Below are positions 20,993-32,949 of a stretch of DNA of 64,000 nucleotides, piece by piece. Below the pieces are notes generated by a model. That model had not been told where the DNA came from. It did not search any database and worked only from the letters and a program-made list of their open reading frames with translations. The position numbers and the translations under genes are program-made. Source of the DNA: Thinopyrum elongatum (taxonomy: Eukaryota > Streptophyta > Magnoliopsida > Poales > Poaceae); the NCBI GenBank assembly GCA_011799875.1, contig JAAAXO010000120.1, positions 539,209 to 603,208 of the forward strand. The letters are read 5' to 3'. Numbering within the stretch: position 1 is the stretch's first letter; every line of letters begins with the position of its first letter.

Positions 20993-23900
20993 GAGGTCAT
21001 TATGCGAGAGAATGCCAATCTCCGCGTGTTATGATTGCTACTGAGGATGGTGGGTATGAGTCAGCTAGTGACTATGATGAGGAGACTTTGGCTCTTATTA
21101 CAAGTGAAGAACACGGTGGAGATGATTCTGAACAAGAGACGCAATACATGGCTCCTGAAGACGCTGACAGGTATGAATGTTTAGTTGCTCAACGTGTTTT
21201 GAGTGTCCAGGCCACACAAGCTGAGCAAAATCAGAGGCATAATTTCTTCCATACAAAGGGAGTTGTGAAGGAACGTTCTGTTGGCGTCATCATAGATGGA
21301 GGGAGCTGCAACAACTTGGCTAGCATGGAGATGGTGGAGAAGCTCTCTCTCACCACAAGACCACATCCACATCCTTACTATATCCAATGGTTCAACAACA
21401 GCGGCAAGGTTAAGGTAACACGTACTGTTCGTGTGCATTTTAGTATCTCTACATATGCTGATTATGTTGATTGTGATGTGGTACCCATACAAGCATGTTC
21501 CTTATTACTTGGTAGACCATGGCAATTTGATAAAAATTCTGTACACCATGGTACAAACAATCAGTATACTCTTGTTCATAAGGATAAACATATTACTTTG
21601 CTTCCTATGACTCCTGATTCTATTTTGAAAGATGATATTAATAGAGCTAGTAAAGCAAAACAGGAGAAAAATAAGAGTGAAAATCAGATTGTGTCAAAAG
21701 AATTTGAGCAACAAATGAAGCCTAATAATAAACCATCTAGTGTTGCTTCTGAAATTAAATTGAAAAATGTGTGTTTACTTGCCACCAAATCTGATATTGA
21801 TGAGCTAGATTTAAGCAAATCTGTTTGCTATGCTTTTGTGTGCAAAGAGGCATTATTTTCATTCGAGGACGTGCCTTCCTCTTTGCCTCCTGCTGTCACT
21901 AACATTTTGCAGGAGTTCGATGACGTCTTTCCACAAGACGTTCCACCGGGATTACCACCTATTCGCGGGATTGAGCATCAGATTGACTTAATTCCCGTTG
22001 CTTCGTTGCCAAACCGTGCGCCATACCATACCAATCCAGAGGAGACGAAGGAGATTATGCATCAAGTATAGGAGCTGCTCGACAAAGGTTATATACGCGA
22101 ATCTCTTAGTCCTTGTGCTGTTCCTATTATACTAGTGCCAAAAAAGGATGGTACGTCGCGTATGTGTGTTGATTGTAGAGGCATTAATAATATTACTATT
22201 CGTTATCGTCATCCTATTCCTAGGCTAGATGATATGCTTGATGAATTGAGTGGCTCTACAATATTCTCCAAAGTTGATTTGCGTAGTGGATACCATCAAA
22301 TTCATATGAAATTGGGAGATGAATGGAAAACAGCATTTAAAACTAAGTTCGGTTTATATGAGTGGTTAGTCATGCCTTTTGGGTTAACTAATGCACCTAG
22401 TACTTTCATGAGATTAATGAACGAAGTTTTACGTGCTTTCATTGCATGATTTGTGGTAGTTTAGTTTGATGATATATTGATCTATAGCAGATCTTTGGAG
22501 GAACATTTGGAACATTTACGTGCTGTTTTTATTGCTCTACGTGATGCACGTTTGTTTGGTAACCTTGGGAAGTGCACCTTTTGCACCGACTGAGTATCTT
22601 TTCTTGGCTATGTTGTTACTCCACAGGGAATTGAAGTTGATAAAGCCAAGATTGAAGCTATTGAGAGTTGGCCGCAGCCCAAAACGGTCACACAAGTGAG
22701 GAGTTTCCTTGGCCTCGCTGGTTTCTATAGGCGTTTTGTGAGAGATTTCAGTACCATTGCTGCACCTCTCACCGAGCTTACAAAGAAGGATGTGCCTTTT
22801 GTTTGGGGTACCGCATAGGAAGAAGCCTTCACGGTGTTGAAAGATAAGTTAACACATGCTCCTTTACTCCAACTTCCTGATTTTAATAAGACTTTTGAGC
22901 TTGGATGTGATGCTAGTGGAATTGGATTAGGAGGTGTGTTATTACAAGATGGCAAACCTGTTGCATACTTTTCTGAAAAATTGAGTGGGCCTAGTCTGAA
23001 TTACTCTACTTATGATAAGGAATTATATGCTCTTGTTCGGACTTTGGAAACATGGCAACATTATTTATGGCCCAAAGAATTTGTTATTCATTTTGATCAT
23101 GAATCTTTGAAACATATTAAAAGTCAAGCCAAACTGAACCGTAGACATGCTAAATGGGTTGAATTCATTGAGACTTTCCCTTATGTCATTAAACACAAGA
23201 AGGGTAAAGAAAATGTTATTGCTGATGCATTGTCTCATCGTTATACTATGCTTTCACAACTTGACTTTAAAATATTTGGTTTGGAGACCATCAAAGATCA
23301 ATATGTGCATGATGCTGAATTTAAAGATGTATTGCAGAATTGTAAAGAAGAGAGAACATGGAACAAGTTCGTCGTTAACGATGGATTTGTGTTTCGTGCT
23401 AACAAGCTATGCATTCCAGCTAGCTCCGTTCGTCTTTTGTTGTTGCAGGAGGCGCATGGAGGAGGATTAATGGGATATTTTGGCGTGAAGAAGATGGAGG
23501 ATGTACTTGCTACACATTTCTTTTGGCCAAAGATGAGACGAGATGTTGAACGTTTTGTTGCTCGCTGCACTACATGTCAAAAAGCTAAGTCACGACTCAA
23601 TCCTCATGGTTTATATATGCCTTTGCCTGTACCTAGTGTTCCTTGGGAGGATATATCTATAGACTTTGTTTTAGGTTTACCTCGAACAAAGAAGGGGAGA
23701 GATAGCATATTTGTTGTCGTGGATAGATTTTCGAAAATGGCACACTTCATACCATGTCATAAAACCGATGATGCTGCTAATGTTGCTGATTTGTTCTTTC
23801 GTGAAATTAATCGTTTGCATGGTGTGCCAAATACTATTGTTTCAGATCGTGATACTAAATTTCTTAGCCACTTTTGGAGATGTTTATGGGCTAAGTTGGG

Positions 23901-24840
23901 GACTAAACTGCTTTTTAGTACTACTTGTCACCCCCAAACTGATGGACAAACTGAAGTAGTCAATAGAACATTGTCTACTATGCTTAGGGCTGTTTTGAAG
24001 AATAATAAGAAAATGTGGGAAGAATGCCTGCCTCATATTGTATTTGCTTATAATCGTTCATTGCATTCTACTACTAAGATGTGCCCTTTTGAAATTGTGT
24101 ATGGTTTCCTACCTCGTGCACCCATTGATTTGTTGCCTCTTCCATCTTCGGAGAAGGTTAATTTTGATGCTAAACAACTTGCTGAATTGATCTTCAAAAT
24201 GCTTGAGTTAACTAAGGATAATATTGAGCGCATGAATGCTAAATATAAACTTGCTGGAGATAAGGGTAGAAAACATGTTGTCTTTGCACCTGGACATCTT
24301 GTTTGGTTACATTTGCGTAAGGATGGGTTTTCGGATTTGCGCAAGTCAAAGCTAATGCCACGTGCTGATGGTCCTTTTAAGGTGTTAGAGAAAATAAATG
24401 ATAATGCATACAAACTTGAGCTGCCTGCAGATTTTGGGGTTAGTCCCACTTTTAACATTGCAGATTTGAAGCCTTATTTGGGTGAGGAAAATGAGCTTCC
24501 GTCGAGGACGACTTCATTTCAAGAAGGGGAGGATGATGAGGACATCAATACCATTGTTACACCCACAGCCCCTACTGCTACATATACTGGGCCAATTACT
24601 AGAGCTCGCGCACGCCAATTAAATTATCAGGTACTTTCGTTTCTTGGTAATGATTCTAATGTTCATGAGAATATGATGCTGCCTAAATTGGATACATTTG
24701 TATTGATTACTAATGAAGGGCCTAGCATGAACAAGAGGGATGAACACTGGAGCAGGATCAAGCATGGAGATGAAGGCATGCGTGAAGGGATCCAGAATGG
24801 CGTTTCTAGTGCATATTTAAGCACTTTGAAGCCTCCGTGA
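20993..24840 (+). pseudogene. CRM-B pol with five stops, ending inside the 3' LTR
   Basis: It begins within the zinc knuckle and continues through protease (IIDGGS near 21293), RT, RNase H and integrase to the stop at 24838-24840 inside the LTR. Stops are at 22069 (TAG), 22447 (TGA), 22462 (TAG, replacing the Tyr of YFDD), 22591 (TGA) and 22816 (TAG). From 22834 the frame is open for 668 codons, covering RNase H and integrase. In the HHCC finger the second His is Tyr (codon 23476-23478, GYFGVKK). The tail differs from A copies ([16 protein letters not shown]). The part from 22016 is duplicated at 46453, where two of these stops are absent. Confidence 0.93.
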
Positions 24841-25453
24841 TGACCTACAAGGACATGGATGAAATATACAAGATGCCCCTTCATAAATTTCGTCTATAGC
24901 TTATTTTAGGTGCTGCGCCACCTTATTTTTGGGCCAGGCCCATGTAGTTTCGAAATACTTAAGTATAGGCTGTTTTTAGAGTCCGTACGTGTGGAGAAAC
25001 AAAGTTAGGGTTGGTTTCGGACCCCTCCTACAAGGGGCCAGGAAATTCACCCCTACTCCTCCATATATACAGCCCTTAGGGCGTCGTTTAGACTTTGGTT
25101 TTGTTTAGATTAAAAGTTCGCCATAGCTGCAACTTCGCGTACTTCGTTTGTGTTCAACGACCAGACAAAGGCGTCACAGAACCCCACCTTCATTAACAAA
25201 GCTTTCCTCTTATATTCGCAATATCCAGATTGCAATCTCAGTTTCTTGCTTGTTCTTCGTTTGCTCGCAGGAAACAGACCCTCGTGATCAGGTTGATCGT
25301 GCTCCGGCGTGGTCAATAACCCCTTGGAAGTTGGTATAGCGATTGCTAAGGCGCGACATCTCGCACGTTCGTAGTCGGATCGTCAAGGTCGACTCCCACA
25401 GAAAACGATTGCCACCATCTCATCGAAACATCGGGACACCTTCGCCTCTATCA
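24534..25453 (+). repeat. CRM-B 3' LTR
   Basis: This complete 920-bp LTR starts TGATGAGGACATC right after the polypurine tract (24521-24533) and ends CTCTATCA. TATA is at 25060-25070. The usual AATAAA in R is changed to AACAAA (about 25194). It is followed by non-CRM DNA. It is duplicated at 48971-49890. Confidence 0.94.
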
Positions 25454-26522
25454 TAACATCTTTACAAGTTCTACCCGTAAGTCGTAGTTGCCCGAAAAAT
25501 CAAGTGAACTAATGAACAATGTGATTGATCAGACAAGTACCAAGGAGCAAGAAAATGTATGCGCTTTAGCAAGGGATGAGCGCGAAATCCGTTGCTTGTT
25601 CTTTCGGTAGCCTTCTTTCATTTCCGAATTTGCTTGCGAGCCTTGCCCCGGCAACACCTTTTGTACAAGCCTAGTCTCAAAGACTTGTAACCCTTTGTAC
25701 AAAGCCAGGCGTAGACCCTGTGAATATATGAATAAAGCTAAGTGTTCCAAAACCTTTTATGCATATTTACTTATGAGCTTATGCATGATATGAGGTGATT
25801 AGGCTTTGTCTGAATGAAATGGCTAACGTACCGCCGAGATCTCCATTATGTCTTCTTCTCTTCTTTTTCTTTCTACAAAGACAGAAGGATTCCTCGCGTA
25901 CGTGTTTCCGGGGGGGGGGGGTGGATGGACGATGGAGTACCATTCCAGGTGGCGGCGTTGGTGTTCATTTCATTTTATACGACAAGAAGGACATCAAAAA
26001 AAGATAAGTTGAAAAACAACTAAGAGTTTCTTTGTTACATTTGGAATTTTTCCTTGTTTCGGATTTATCTATGCATGAAAAACCTGCATGGGAAGGAATC
26101 TTGCCGTGTTTTGTCCACACTCTTATCCTTGCCTCGAGTCCACTCGATGGGGTAATTTGCAGCTGCGTTGAGACCGGCAAGTCACCTTGTCGGGTACCTT
26201 ACTTCGAGTTGGCTGCTAAGAACCATTCCTTCAAAGCGCCGCGACAAGTACGCGTCCCGACAAGTTTCCAAAACTGCGTAGGGTGTCAGAACAAATTCAT
26301 ACAGGGATAAACACGGATAAGGCAAATAGTACATGGTTTTCTGAGCACGGCAAATATTGCATATTTGTTCAAAAAAGAGAAGTGCTCGTTAACATTTTCT
26401 CTAGTCCTTTCTCCGTAGGGTTTACATCGAGTGCAACCCAGGGCAAAAGGGGCGCGTAGGCGGAGTACCCCCAGTAGACCAATCTGCTGGGGCCTAGCTG
26501 GCGATGATGGTGCTGCCGATGT
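25454..26522. other. Non-CRM intergenic DNA, first copy
   Basis: About 1.07 kb with no convincing gene. A G run (25911-25921) and an AATAAAG (about 25730) near the phrase gtagaccctgtgaatatat are visible. A segment near 26130-26275 rich in cttgtcgggtacc/cccgacaag might be LTR debris of another gypsy family, but I cannot prove it. Duplicated at 49891-50959. Confidence 0.6.
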
Positions 26523-27081
26523 TCAGCTGGAGTCCGAGTCGTCGTCTTCGGCCTTGACGACCGGGGACTCGCTGTCATCATCTTCACCATCTTCCTCCTG
26601 CTTGTCGCCGTCACTCGAGCTTTCCACGCAACACCCCAGGCGAGCGCCTGAAGGCTCGACGAGCTTCACAGAGAGCATATCGGACTCCACCAACTTGAAG
26701 TGGAGGAAGTGGCCCTACGCCAGATAGCGGGCGTGAGCGAAGGATTTCGACCCTCAGGTGAGGTGCATGACGCCGCTGGCGAAGAACTCTACGTTCACCC
26801 AAACGGCGCCATTGAGGCAACCGTTCACACGCAGCCACAGACCGAGCGGCTGGTCCACCTCCATTACCCTGGTGAAGGGACGAGGGAGTTACAGCCTGCT
26901 CCTCGGTGGGTCGCGCAGCTCCACCATGAACTCAAGCGCGGTGTCCCCCGTATGGCCTTCCGCCGGGGCCGGAGCGGCTGAAGACGGAACAACCAGCGCC
27001 TCGGTCAGGCCTCCTCGGCCACGAGTGCCTCATTGCCCTCGACCTATGGCCCCGCCCCGCACACTGGAGTCGGCCTCCGTG
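26523..27081 (-). pseudogene. B3-domain-like protein pseudogene
   Basis: One minus-strand frame reads ALEFMVELRDPPRSRL, then RVMEVDQPLGLWLRVNGC, NGAVWVNVEFFASGVMHL, KSFAHARYL, GHFLHFKLVESDMLSVKLVE and GARLGCC. An acidic Ser/Asp-rich tail follows, ending with a stop at 26523-26525. This is the pattern of grass B3-fold DNA-binding proteins (GWKxFARAH...LxFKL). In-frame stops lie near 27030, 26889, 26754 and 26724, so it is dead. GC content is much higher than the surrounding retroelements, as in many grass genes. It may be a gene remnant or one captured by a transposon. The second copy is at 50960-51518. Confidence 0.65.
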
Positions 27082-27766
27082 ATCGCTGCTAAAGCAAGGG
27101 CGTGGTGGTAAACGCAAGGAGAATGGAGAAGGGAGAGGTGGATGTGCATCGTCTCACGTGCCCCCCTCCTTTTAAAGGGGAATGTGTGGGGCTGGCTCTC
27201 CACTATCCTAGGGCAACCGCCCTACTCCACCAATCCCACACCTTGCATGTCTGGTAGGCTCTTTACTCCATCAACCCCCCAGTTTCGCCAATCCTGTGTT
27301 CTGGCTCCTCTGATCGAAGCACTATCGCCACGACCGCCCTTCTGCACCAATCCCACATCTCACACCTGATCTGCATCGTGGGAGGGCTGTAGTAAAAGGA
27401 GGGAGTGATGACAAGAATGGCAGTTACCTCAAGCCATGCATAATTGTGGGCCTGCCCGGGCTGAACCTGGTGGCAACCCGCGTATGTACATGCCCCTGGT
27501 TTCTAGCGCGAGTGGTAAAAGCCACCTAGACGACAAGGATACCAGAGGAAGGCTGGGTGGCTAGCTCGAGGTTAGTTTAATGAAGAAGCAAAGAAGATCT
27601 CAAGACACAGACGCCTTTCCAACTGGATCAACATCGCTTGTCTGTGCATTGTATGGGCCTAGCCCAATGATACCCGGTAGCACATGTGGCCTAGGCCTGG
27701 GGGCTCATGTCGGTGCATTGAACTTGGGTGTTTCATACCCTAACTTATGCACACACAATTAGCAAC
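27082..27766. other. Upstream DNA of the B3 pseudogene
   Basis: On the minus strand a TTTAAAA box (about 27171-27178) lies roughly 90 bases upstream of the pseudogene and could be its former TATA box. The rest (27180-27766) shows no gene that I can support. It ends at an LTR joint with flank gcaac. Confidence 0.5.
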
Positions 27767-28688
27767 TGATAGAGGCGAGGGTGTCCCGATCTTTCGATGA
27801 GATGATAGCTATCGTTTTTGGTGGAGTAGACTTTGACGATCCGACTACGAACGTGCGAGGACGTCGCGCCTTAGCAACCGCTAAACCAACTCCGAGAGGT
27901 TATTGACCACGCCGGAGCACAATCAACCTGACCACGAGGGTCTATCTCCTGCAAGCAAACGAAGAACAAGCAAGAAACTAAGATTTGCAATCTGGATATT
28001 GCGAATATAAGATGAAAGCTTTATTGATCAAGGTGGGGTTCTGTGACGTCTTGGTCTGGTCGTTGAACACAAACGAAGTACGCGAAGTTGCAGCTATGGC
28101 GAACTTTTAATCTAAACAAAACCCAAAGTCTAAACGGTGCCCTAAGGGCTGTATATATGGAGGAAGAGGAGGGGATTTCGTGGCCCTTGAAGGAGGGGTC
28201 CGAAACCAACCCTATCTCTTGTTTCACCACACATACGGACTCTAAAAACAGCCTATACTCAAGTATTTCGAAATTACATGGGCCTGGCCCAATAATAAGG
28301 TGACGCAGCACCTATAATAGCCTCTGGACGAAATTTATGAAGTGACATCTTGTATATTTCGTCCAAGGCTTCCTGCACTCATTATGGTGGCTTCAAAGTC
28401 CTGAAATCATCACTTGTAACTCCGTTCTTGTTCCCCTTGTGCATGCCATCATCTCCATGCTTGAACTTGCTCCAAGGTTCCTCTTTCTTGTCCAAGCTAG
28501 GCCCTTCATTTGTAAGCAAAACAAATGTATCCAATTTAGGCAGCATCATATTCTCATGAACTTTAGAATCATTACCAAGAAACGAAAGTACCTGATATTT
28601 TAATTGACGTGCGCGAGCTCTAGTAATTGGTCCAGTATGTATAGAAGCAGGGGCTGTGGGTGTAACAATGGTATTGATGTCCTCATCA
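27767..28688 (-). repeat. CRM-A LTR at the right end of duplicated block, copy 1
   Basis: Complete 922-bp LTR. Its left flank is the intergenic DNA shared with copy 2; its right flank is a plus-strand gag piece. In copy 2 (52204-53125) the right flank is minus-strand gag-pro, so the duplication ends exactly on this terminus. Confidence 0.94.
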
Positions 28689-30342
28689 GGGTAGATATGT
28701 TCCTGATATATATCTTACTTGGGAGTTAGAAACTGAACAACGTTTTACATGTTTACAATATCCCGAGGAACGACGTGTTGCTGCTGCTGTTTGTGCTTTC
28801 ACTAGTTTTGCATGTGTATGGTGGTCTGAACATTGTAGATTATATCCTATTCCAGCTACATGGGCTGCTTTGAAAACTGCTATGCGTACTCGTTGGGTTC
28901 CACCATATTATCAACGTGAATTACTTCAAAAATTGCAGCGCTTAAGACAAGGAAAAAATTCTGTAGAAGAATATTATCAGGAATTACAAACTGGCATGAT
29001 TAGATGTGGTATTGTTGAGGAGAATGAAGCTATGCTTGCACGTTTCATGGGTGGATTAAATAGAGAGATTCAGACCATTCTAGAGTATAAGGAGTATAAT
29101 AATATCACTCGTTTATTCCATCTTGCTTGTAAAGCTGAACGTGAAGTGCAGGATCGACAGGCATTGGCGCGAACTAATTTTTCTGCAGGTCGATCTTCAT
29201 CATGGACACCGCGTGCCTCCTCTACTCCCACACGTCCTACTGCGGCACCACTGACTTCAGCCGCCAATTCCAACCGAGATACAAGAAAACAGGCACCACC
29301 ACCACCATCTGCCAAGTGTACACCTTCTGGGCCTGCCCAGAGCTCTTCTTCATCTATGGCATCAACAGGGCACACACATGATATTATTTGTCGTCGTTGT
29401 AAGGGAAGAGGTCATTATGCGAGAGAATGCCAATCTCCGCGTGTTATGATTGCTACTGAGGATGGTGGGTATGAGTCCGCTAGTGACTATGATGAGGAGA
29501 CTTTGGCTCTTATTACAAGTGAAGAACACGGTGGAGATGATTCTGATCATGAGACGCAATACATGGCTCCTGAAGACGCTGACAGGTATGAATGTTTAGT
29601 TGCTCAACGTGTTTTGAGTGTGCAGGTCACACAACCTGAGCAAAATCAGAGGCATAATTTGTTCCATACAAAGGGAGTTGTGAAGGAACGTTCTGTTCGC
29701 GTCATCATAGATGGAGGGAGCTGCAACAACTTGGCTAGCATGGAGATGGTGGAGAAGCTATCTCTCACCACAAGACCACATCCACATCCTTACTATATCC
29801 AATGGTTCAACAACAGCGGCAAGGTTAAGGTAACACGTACTGTTCGTGTGCATTTTAGTATCTCTACATACGCTGATTATGTTGATTGTGATGTGGTACC
29901 CATGCAAGCATGTTCATTATTACTTGGTAGACCATGGCAATTTGATAAAAATTCTGTACACCATGGTAGAAACAATCAGTATACTCTTGTTCATAAGGAT
30001 AAACATATTACTTTGCTTCCTATGACTCCTGATTCTATTTTGAAAGATGATATTAATAGAGCTAGTAAAGCAAAACAGGAGAAAAATAAGAGTGAAAATC
30101 AGATTGTGGCAAAAGAATTTGAGCAACAAATGAAGCCTAATAATAAACCATCTAGTGTTGCTTCTGAAATTAAATTGAAAAGTGCATGCTTACTTGCCAC
30201 CAAATCTGATATTGATGATCTAGATTTCAGCAATTCTGTTTGCTATGCTTTTGTGTGCAAAGAGGCGTTATTTTCATTCGAGGACGTGCCTTCCTCTTTG
30301 CCTCCTGCGGTCACTAACATTTTGCAGGAGTTCGCTGACGTC
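28689..30342 (+). pseudogene. CRM gag-protease fragment between two opposing LTRs
   Basis: The fragment is open throughout (551 codons), from gag GRYVPDIYLTW through the zinc knuckle (about 29389-29430) and protease IIDGGS (about 29708) to the protease/RT linker (LQEFADV). It has no start and no end of its own. It lies antisense to the LTRs at both sides. Its two breakpoints correspond, within three bases at one end, to a segment of the minus-strand gag at 53126-54781, suggesting an inversion. Confidence 0.92.
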
Positions 30343-31254
30343 TGATAGAGGCGAGGGTGTCCCGATCTTTCGATGAGATGGTAACTATCGATTTGGTGGA
30401 GCCGACTTTGACGATCCGACTACAAACGTGCACGACGTTGCGCCTTAGCAATCGCTAAACCAATCTCCTGAGGTTACTGACGATGCTGGAAGCACGATCA
30501 ACCTGACCACGAAGGTCTATTCCTGCACGCAATCGAAGAACAAGCAAGAATATGATAATGCAATCTGAATATTGCGAATATAGATGAAGTATTGATAATG
30601 GTGGGGATCCGAAAGCGGTCTTGGTCTGGTCGTTGGACACAAACGAAGTACACGAAGTTGCAATGGCTAACTTTTAACTAAACAAATCCCAAAGTCTAAA
30701 CGGTGCCCTAAGGGCTGTATATATGGAGGAAGAGGAGGGGATTTCGTGGCCCTTGAAGGAGGGGTCCGAAACCAACACTATCTCTTGTTTCCCCACACAT
30801 ACGGACTCTAAAAACAGCCTATACTCAAGTATTTCGAAATTACATGGGCCTGGCCCAATAATAAGGTGACGCAGCACCTATAATAGCCTCTGGACGAAAT
30901 TTATGAAGTGACATCTTGTATATTTCGTCCAAGGCTTCCTGCACTCATTATGGTGGCTTCAAAGTCCTGAAATCATCACTTGTAACTCCGTTCTTGTTCC
31001 CCTTGTGCATGCCATAATCTCCATGCTTGAACTTGCTCCAAGGTTCCTCTTTCTTGTCCAAGCTAGGCCCTTCATTTGTAAGCAAAACAAATGTATCCAA
31101 TTTAGGCAGCATCATATTCTCATGAACTTTAGAATCATTACCAAGAAACGAAAGTACCTGATATTTTAATTGGCGTGCGCGAGCTCTAGTAATTGGTCCA
31201 GTATGTATAGAAGCAGGGGTTGTGGGTGTAACAATGGTATTGATGTCCTCATCA
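30343..31254 (-). repeat. Mosaic LTR: U3 of CRM-A, R-U5 of CRM-C
   Basis: This 912-bp LTR has normal ends. Bases 30343-30687 match the C LTR at 14237 and bases from 30693 on match A LTRs. The switch lies in aacaaatcccaa. It is about 28 bases downstream, in sense, of the TATA core at 30718-30724, that is at the expected transcription start. Flanks (gacgtc and cttag) show no target duplication. Confidence 0.92.
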
Positions 31255-31921
31255 CTTAGCAATCGCTAAACCAACTCCGAGAGGTTATTGACCACGCCGG
31301 AGCACAATCAACCTGACCACGAGGGTCTATCTCCTGCAAGCAAACGAAGAACAAGCAAGAAACTAAGATTTGCAATCTGGATATTGCGAATATAAGATGA
31401 AAGCTTTATTGATCAAGGTGGGGTTCTGTGACGTCTTGGTCTGGTCGTTGAACACAAACGAAGTACGCGAAGTTGCAGCTATGGCGAACTTTTAATCTAA
31501 ACAAAACCCAAAGTCTAAACGGTGCCCTAAGGGCTGTATATATGGAGGAAGAGGAGGGGATTTCGTGGCCCTTGAAGGAGGGGTCTGAAACCAACCCTAT
31601 CTCTTGTTTCCCCACACATACGGACTCTAAAAACAGCCTATACTCAAGTATTTCGAAATTACATGGGCCTGGCCCAATAATAAGGTGACGCAACACCCAT
31701 AATAGCCTCTGCACGAAATTTATGAAGTGACATCTTGTATATTTCGTCCAAGGCTTCCTGCACTCATTATGGTGGCTTCAAAGTCCTGAAATCATCACTT
31801 GTAACTCCGTTCTTGTTCCCCTTGTGCATGCCATCATCTCCATGCTTGAACTTGCTCCAAGGTTCCTCTTTCTTGTCCAAGCTAGGCCCTTCATTTGTAA
31901 GCAAAACAAATGTATCCAATT
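31255..31921 (-). repeat. CRM-A LTR, truncated at both ends
   Basis: It starts inside U5 (cttagcaatcgc) and stops inside U3 (gtatccaatt), bounded on each side by a complete LTR terminus. It is probably a host LTR that received two insertions. Confidence 0.9.
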
Positions 31922-32843
31922 TGATAGAGGCGAGGGTGTCCCGATCTTTCGATGAGATGATAGCTATCGTTTTTGGTGGAGTAGACTTTGACGATCCGAC
32001 TACGAACGTGCGAGGACGTCGCGCCTTAGCAATCGCTAAACCAACTCCGAGAGGTTATTGACCACGCCGGAGCACAATCAACCTGACCACGAGGGTCTAT
32101 CTCCTGCAAGCAAACGAAGAACAAGCAAGAAACTAAGATTTGCAATCTGGATATTGCGAATATAAGATGAAAGCTTTATTGATCAAGGTGGGGTTCTGTG
32201 ACGTCTTGGTCTGGTCGTTGAACACAAACGAAGTACGCGAAGTTGCAGCTATGGCGAACTTTTAATCTAAACAAAACCCAAAGTCTAAACGGTGCCCTAA
32301 GGGCTGTATATATGGAGGAAGAGGAGGGGATTTCGTGGCCCTTAAAGGAGGGGTCCGAAACCAACCCTATCTCTTGTTTCCCCACACATACGGACTCTAA
32401 AAACAGCCTATACTCAAGTATTTCGAAATTACATGGGCCTGGCCCAATAATAAGGTGACGCAGCACCTATAATAGCCTCTGGACGAAATTTATGAAGTGA
32501 CATCTTGTATATTTCGTCCAAGGCTTCCTGCACTCATTATGGTGGCTTCAAAGTCCTGAAATCATCACTTGTAACTCCGTTCTTGTTCCCCTTGTGCATG
32601 CCATCATCTCCATGCTTGAACTTGCTCCAAGGTTCCTCTTTCTTGTCCAAGCTAGGCCCTTCATTTGTAAGCAAAACAAATGTATCCAATTTAGGCAGCA
32701 TCATATTCTCATGAACTTTAGAATCATTACCAAGAAACGAAAGTACCTGATATTTTAATTGGCGTGCGCGAGCTCTAGTAATTGGTCCAGTATGTATAGA
32801 AGCAGGGGTTGTGGGTGTAACAATGGTATTGATGTCCTCATCA
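31922..32843 (-). repeat. CRM-A LTR, duplicate of 13181-14102
   Basis: Complete 922-bp LTR followed by the same 106-bp stub and B LTR piece as at 14103-14236, which marks the start of the second copy of the duplicated block. Confidence 0.93.
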
Positions 32844-32949
32844 CGAAAGTACCTGATAATTTAATTGGCGTGCGCGAGCTCTAGTAATTGGTCCAGTATG
32901 TATAGCAGCAGGGGTTGTGGGTGTAACAATGGTATTGATGTCCTCATCA
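32844..32949 (-). repeat. 106-bp CRM-A LTR stub, duplicate
   Basis: Same length and same break (cgaaagtacc) as 14103-14208. Confidence 0.9.

Larger units (their letters stand above)
22016..28688. repeat. Direct segmental duplication, copy 1 (pair with 46453-53125)
   Basis: Both copies are 6,673 bp at a constant offset of 24,437 and include pol, B LTR, B3 DNA and an A LTR. No length difference exists anywhere I compared. Both ends of copy 2 are LTR termini. Confidence 0.95.

Noticed and set aside
25454..26522. LTR of another gypsy family around the cttgtcgggtacc segment
   Set aside because: No paired ends, primer site or target duplication could be identified, so it is left as unassigned DNA.
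26431..26727. Plus-strand Ser-rich ORF
   Set aside because: It is antisense to the B3-like frame, whose motifs make better sense.
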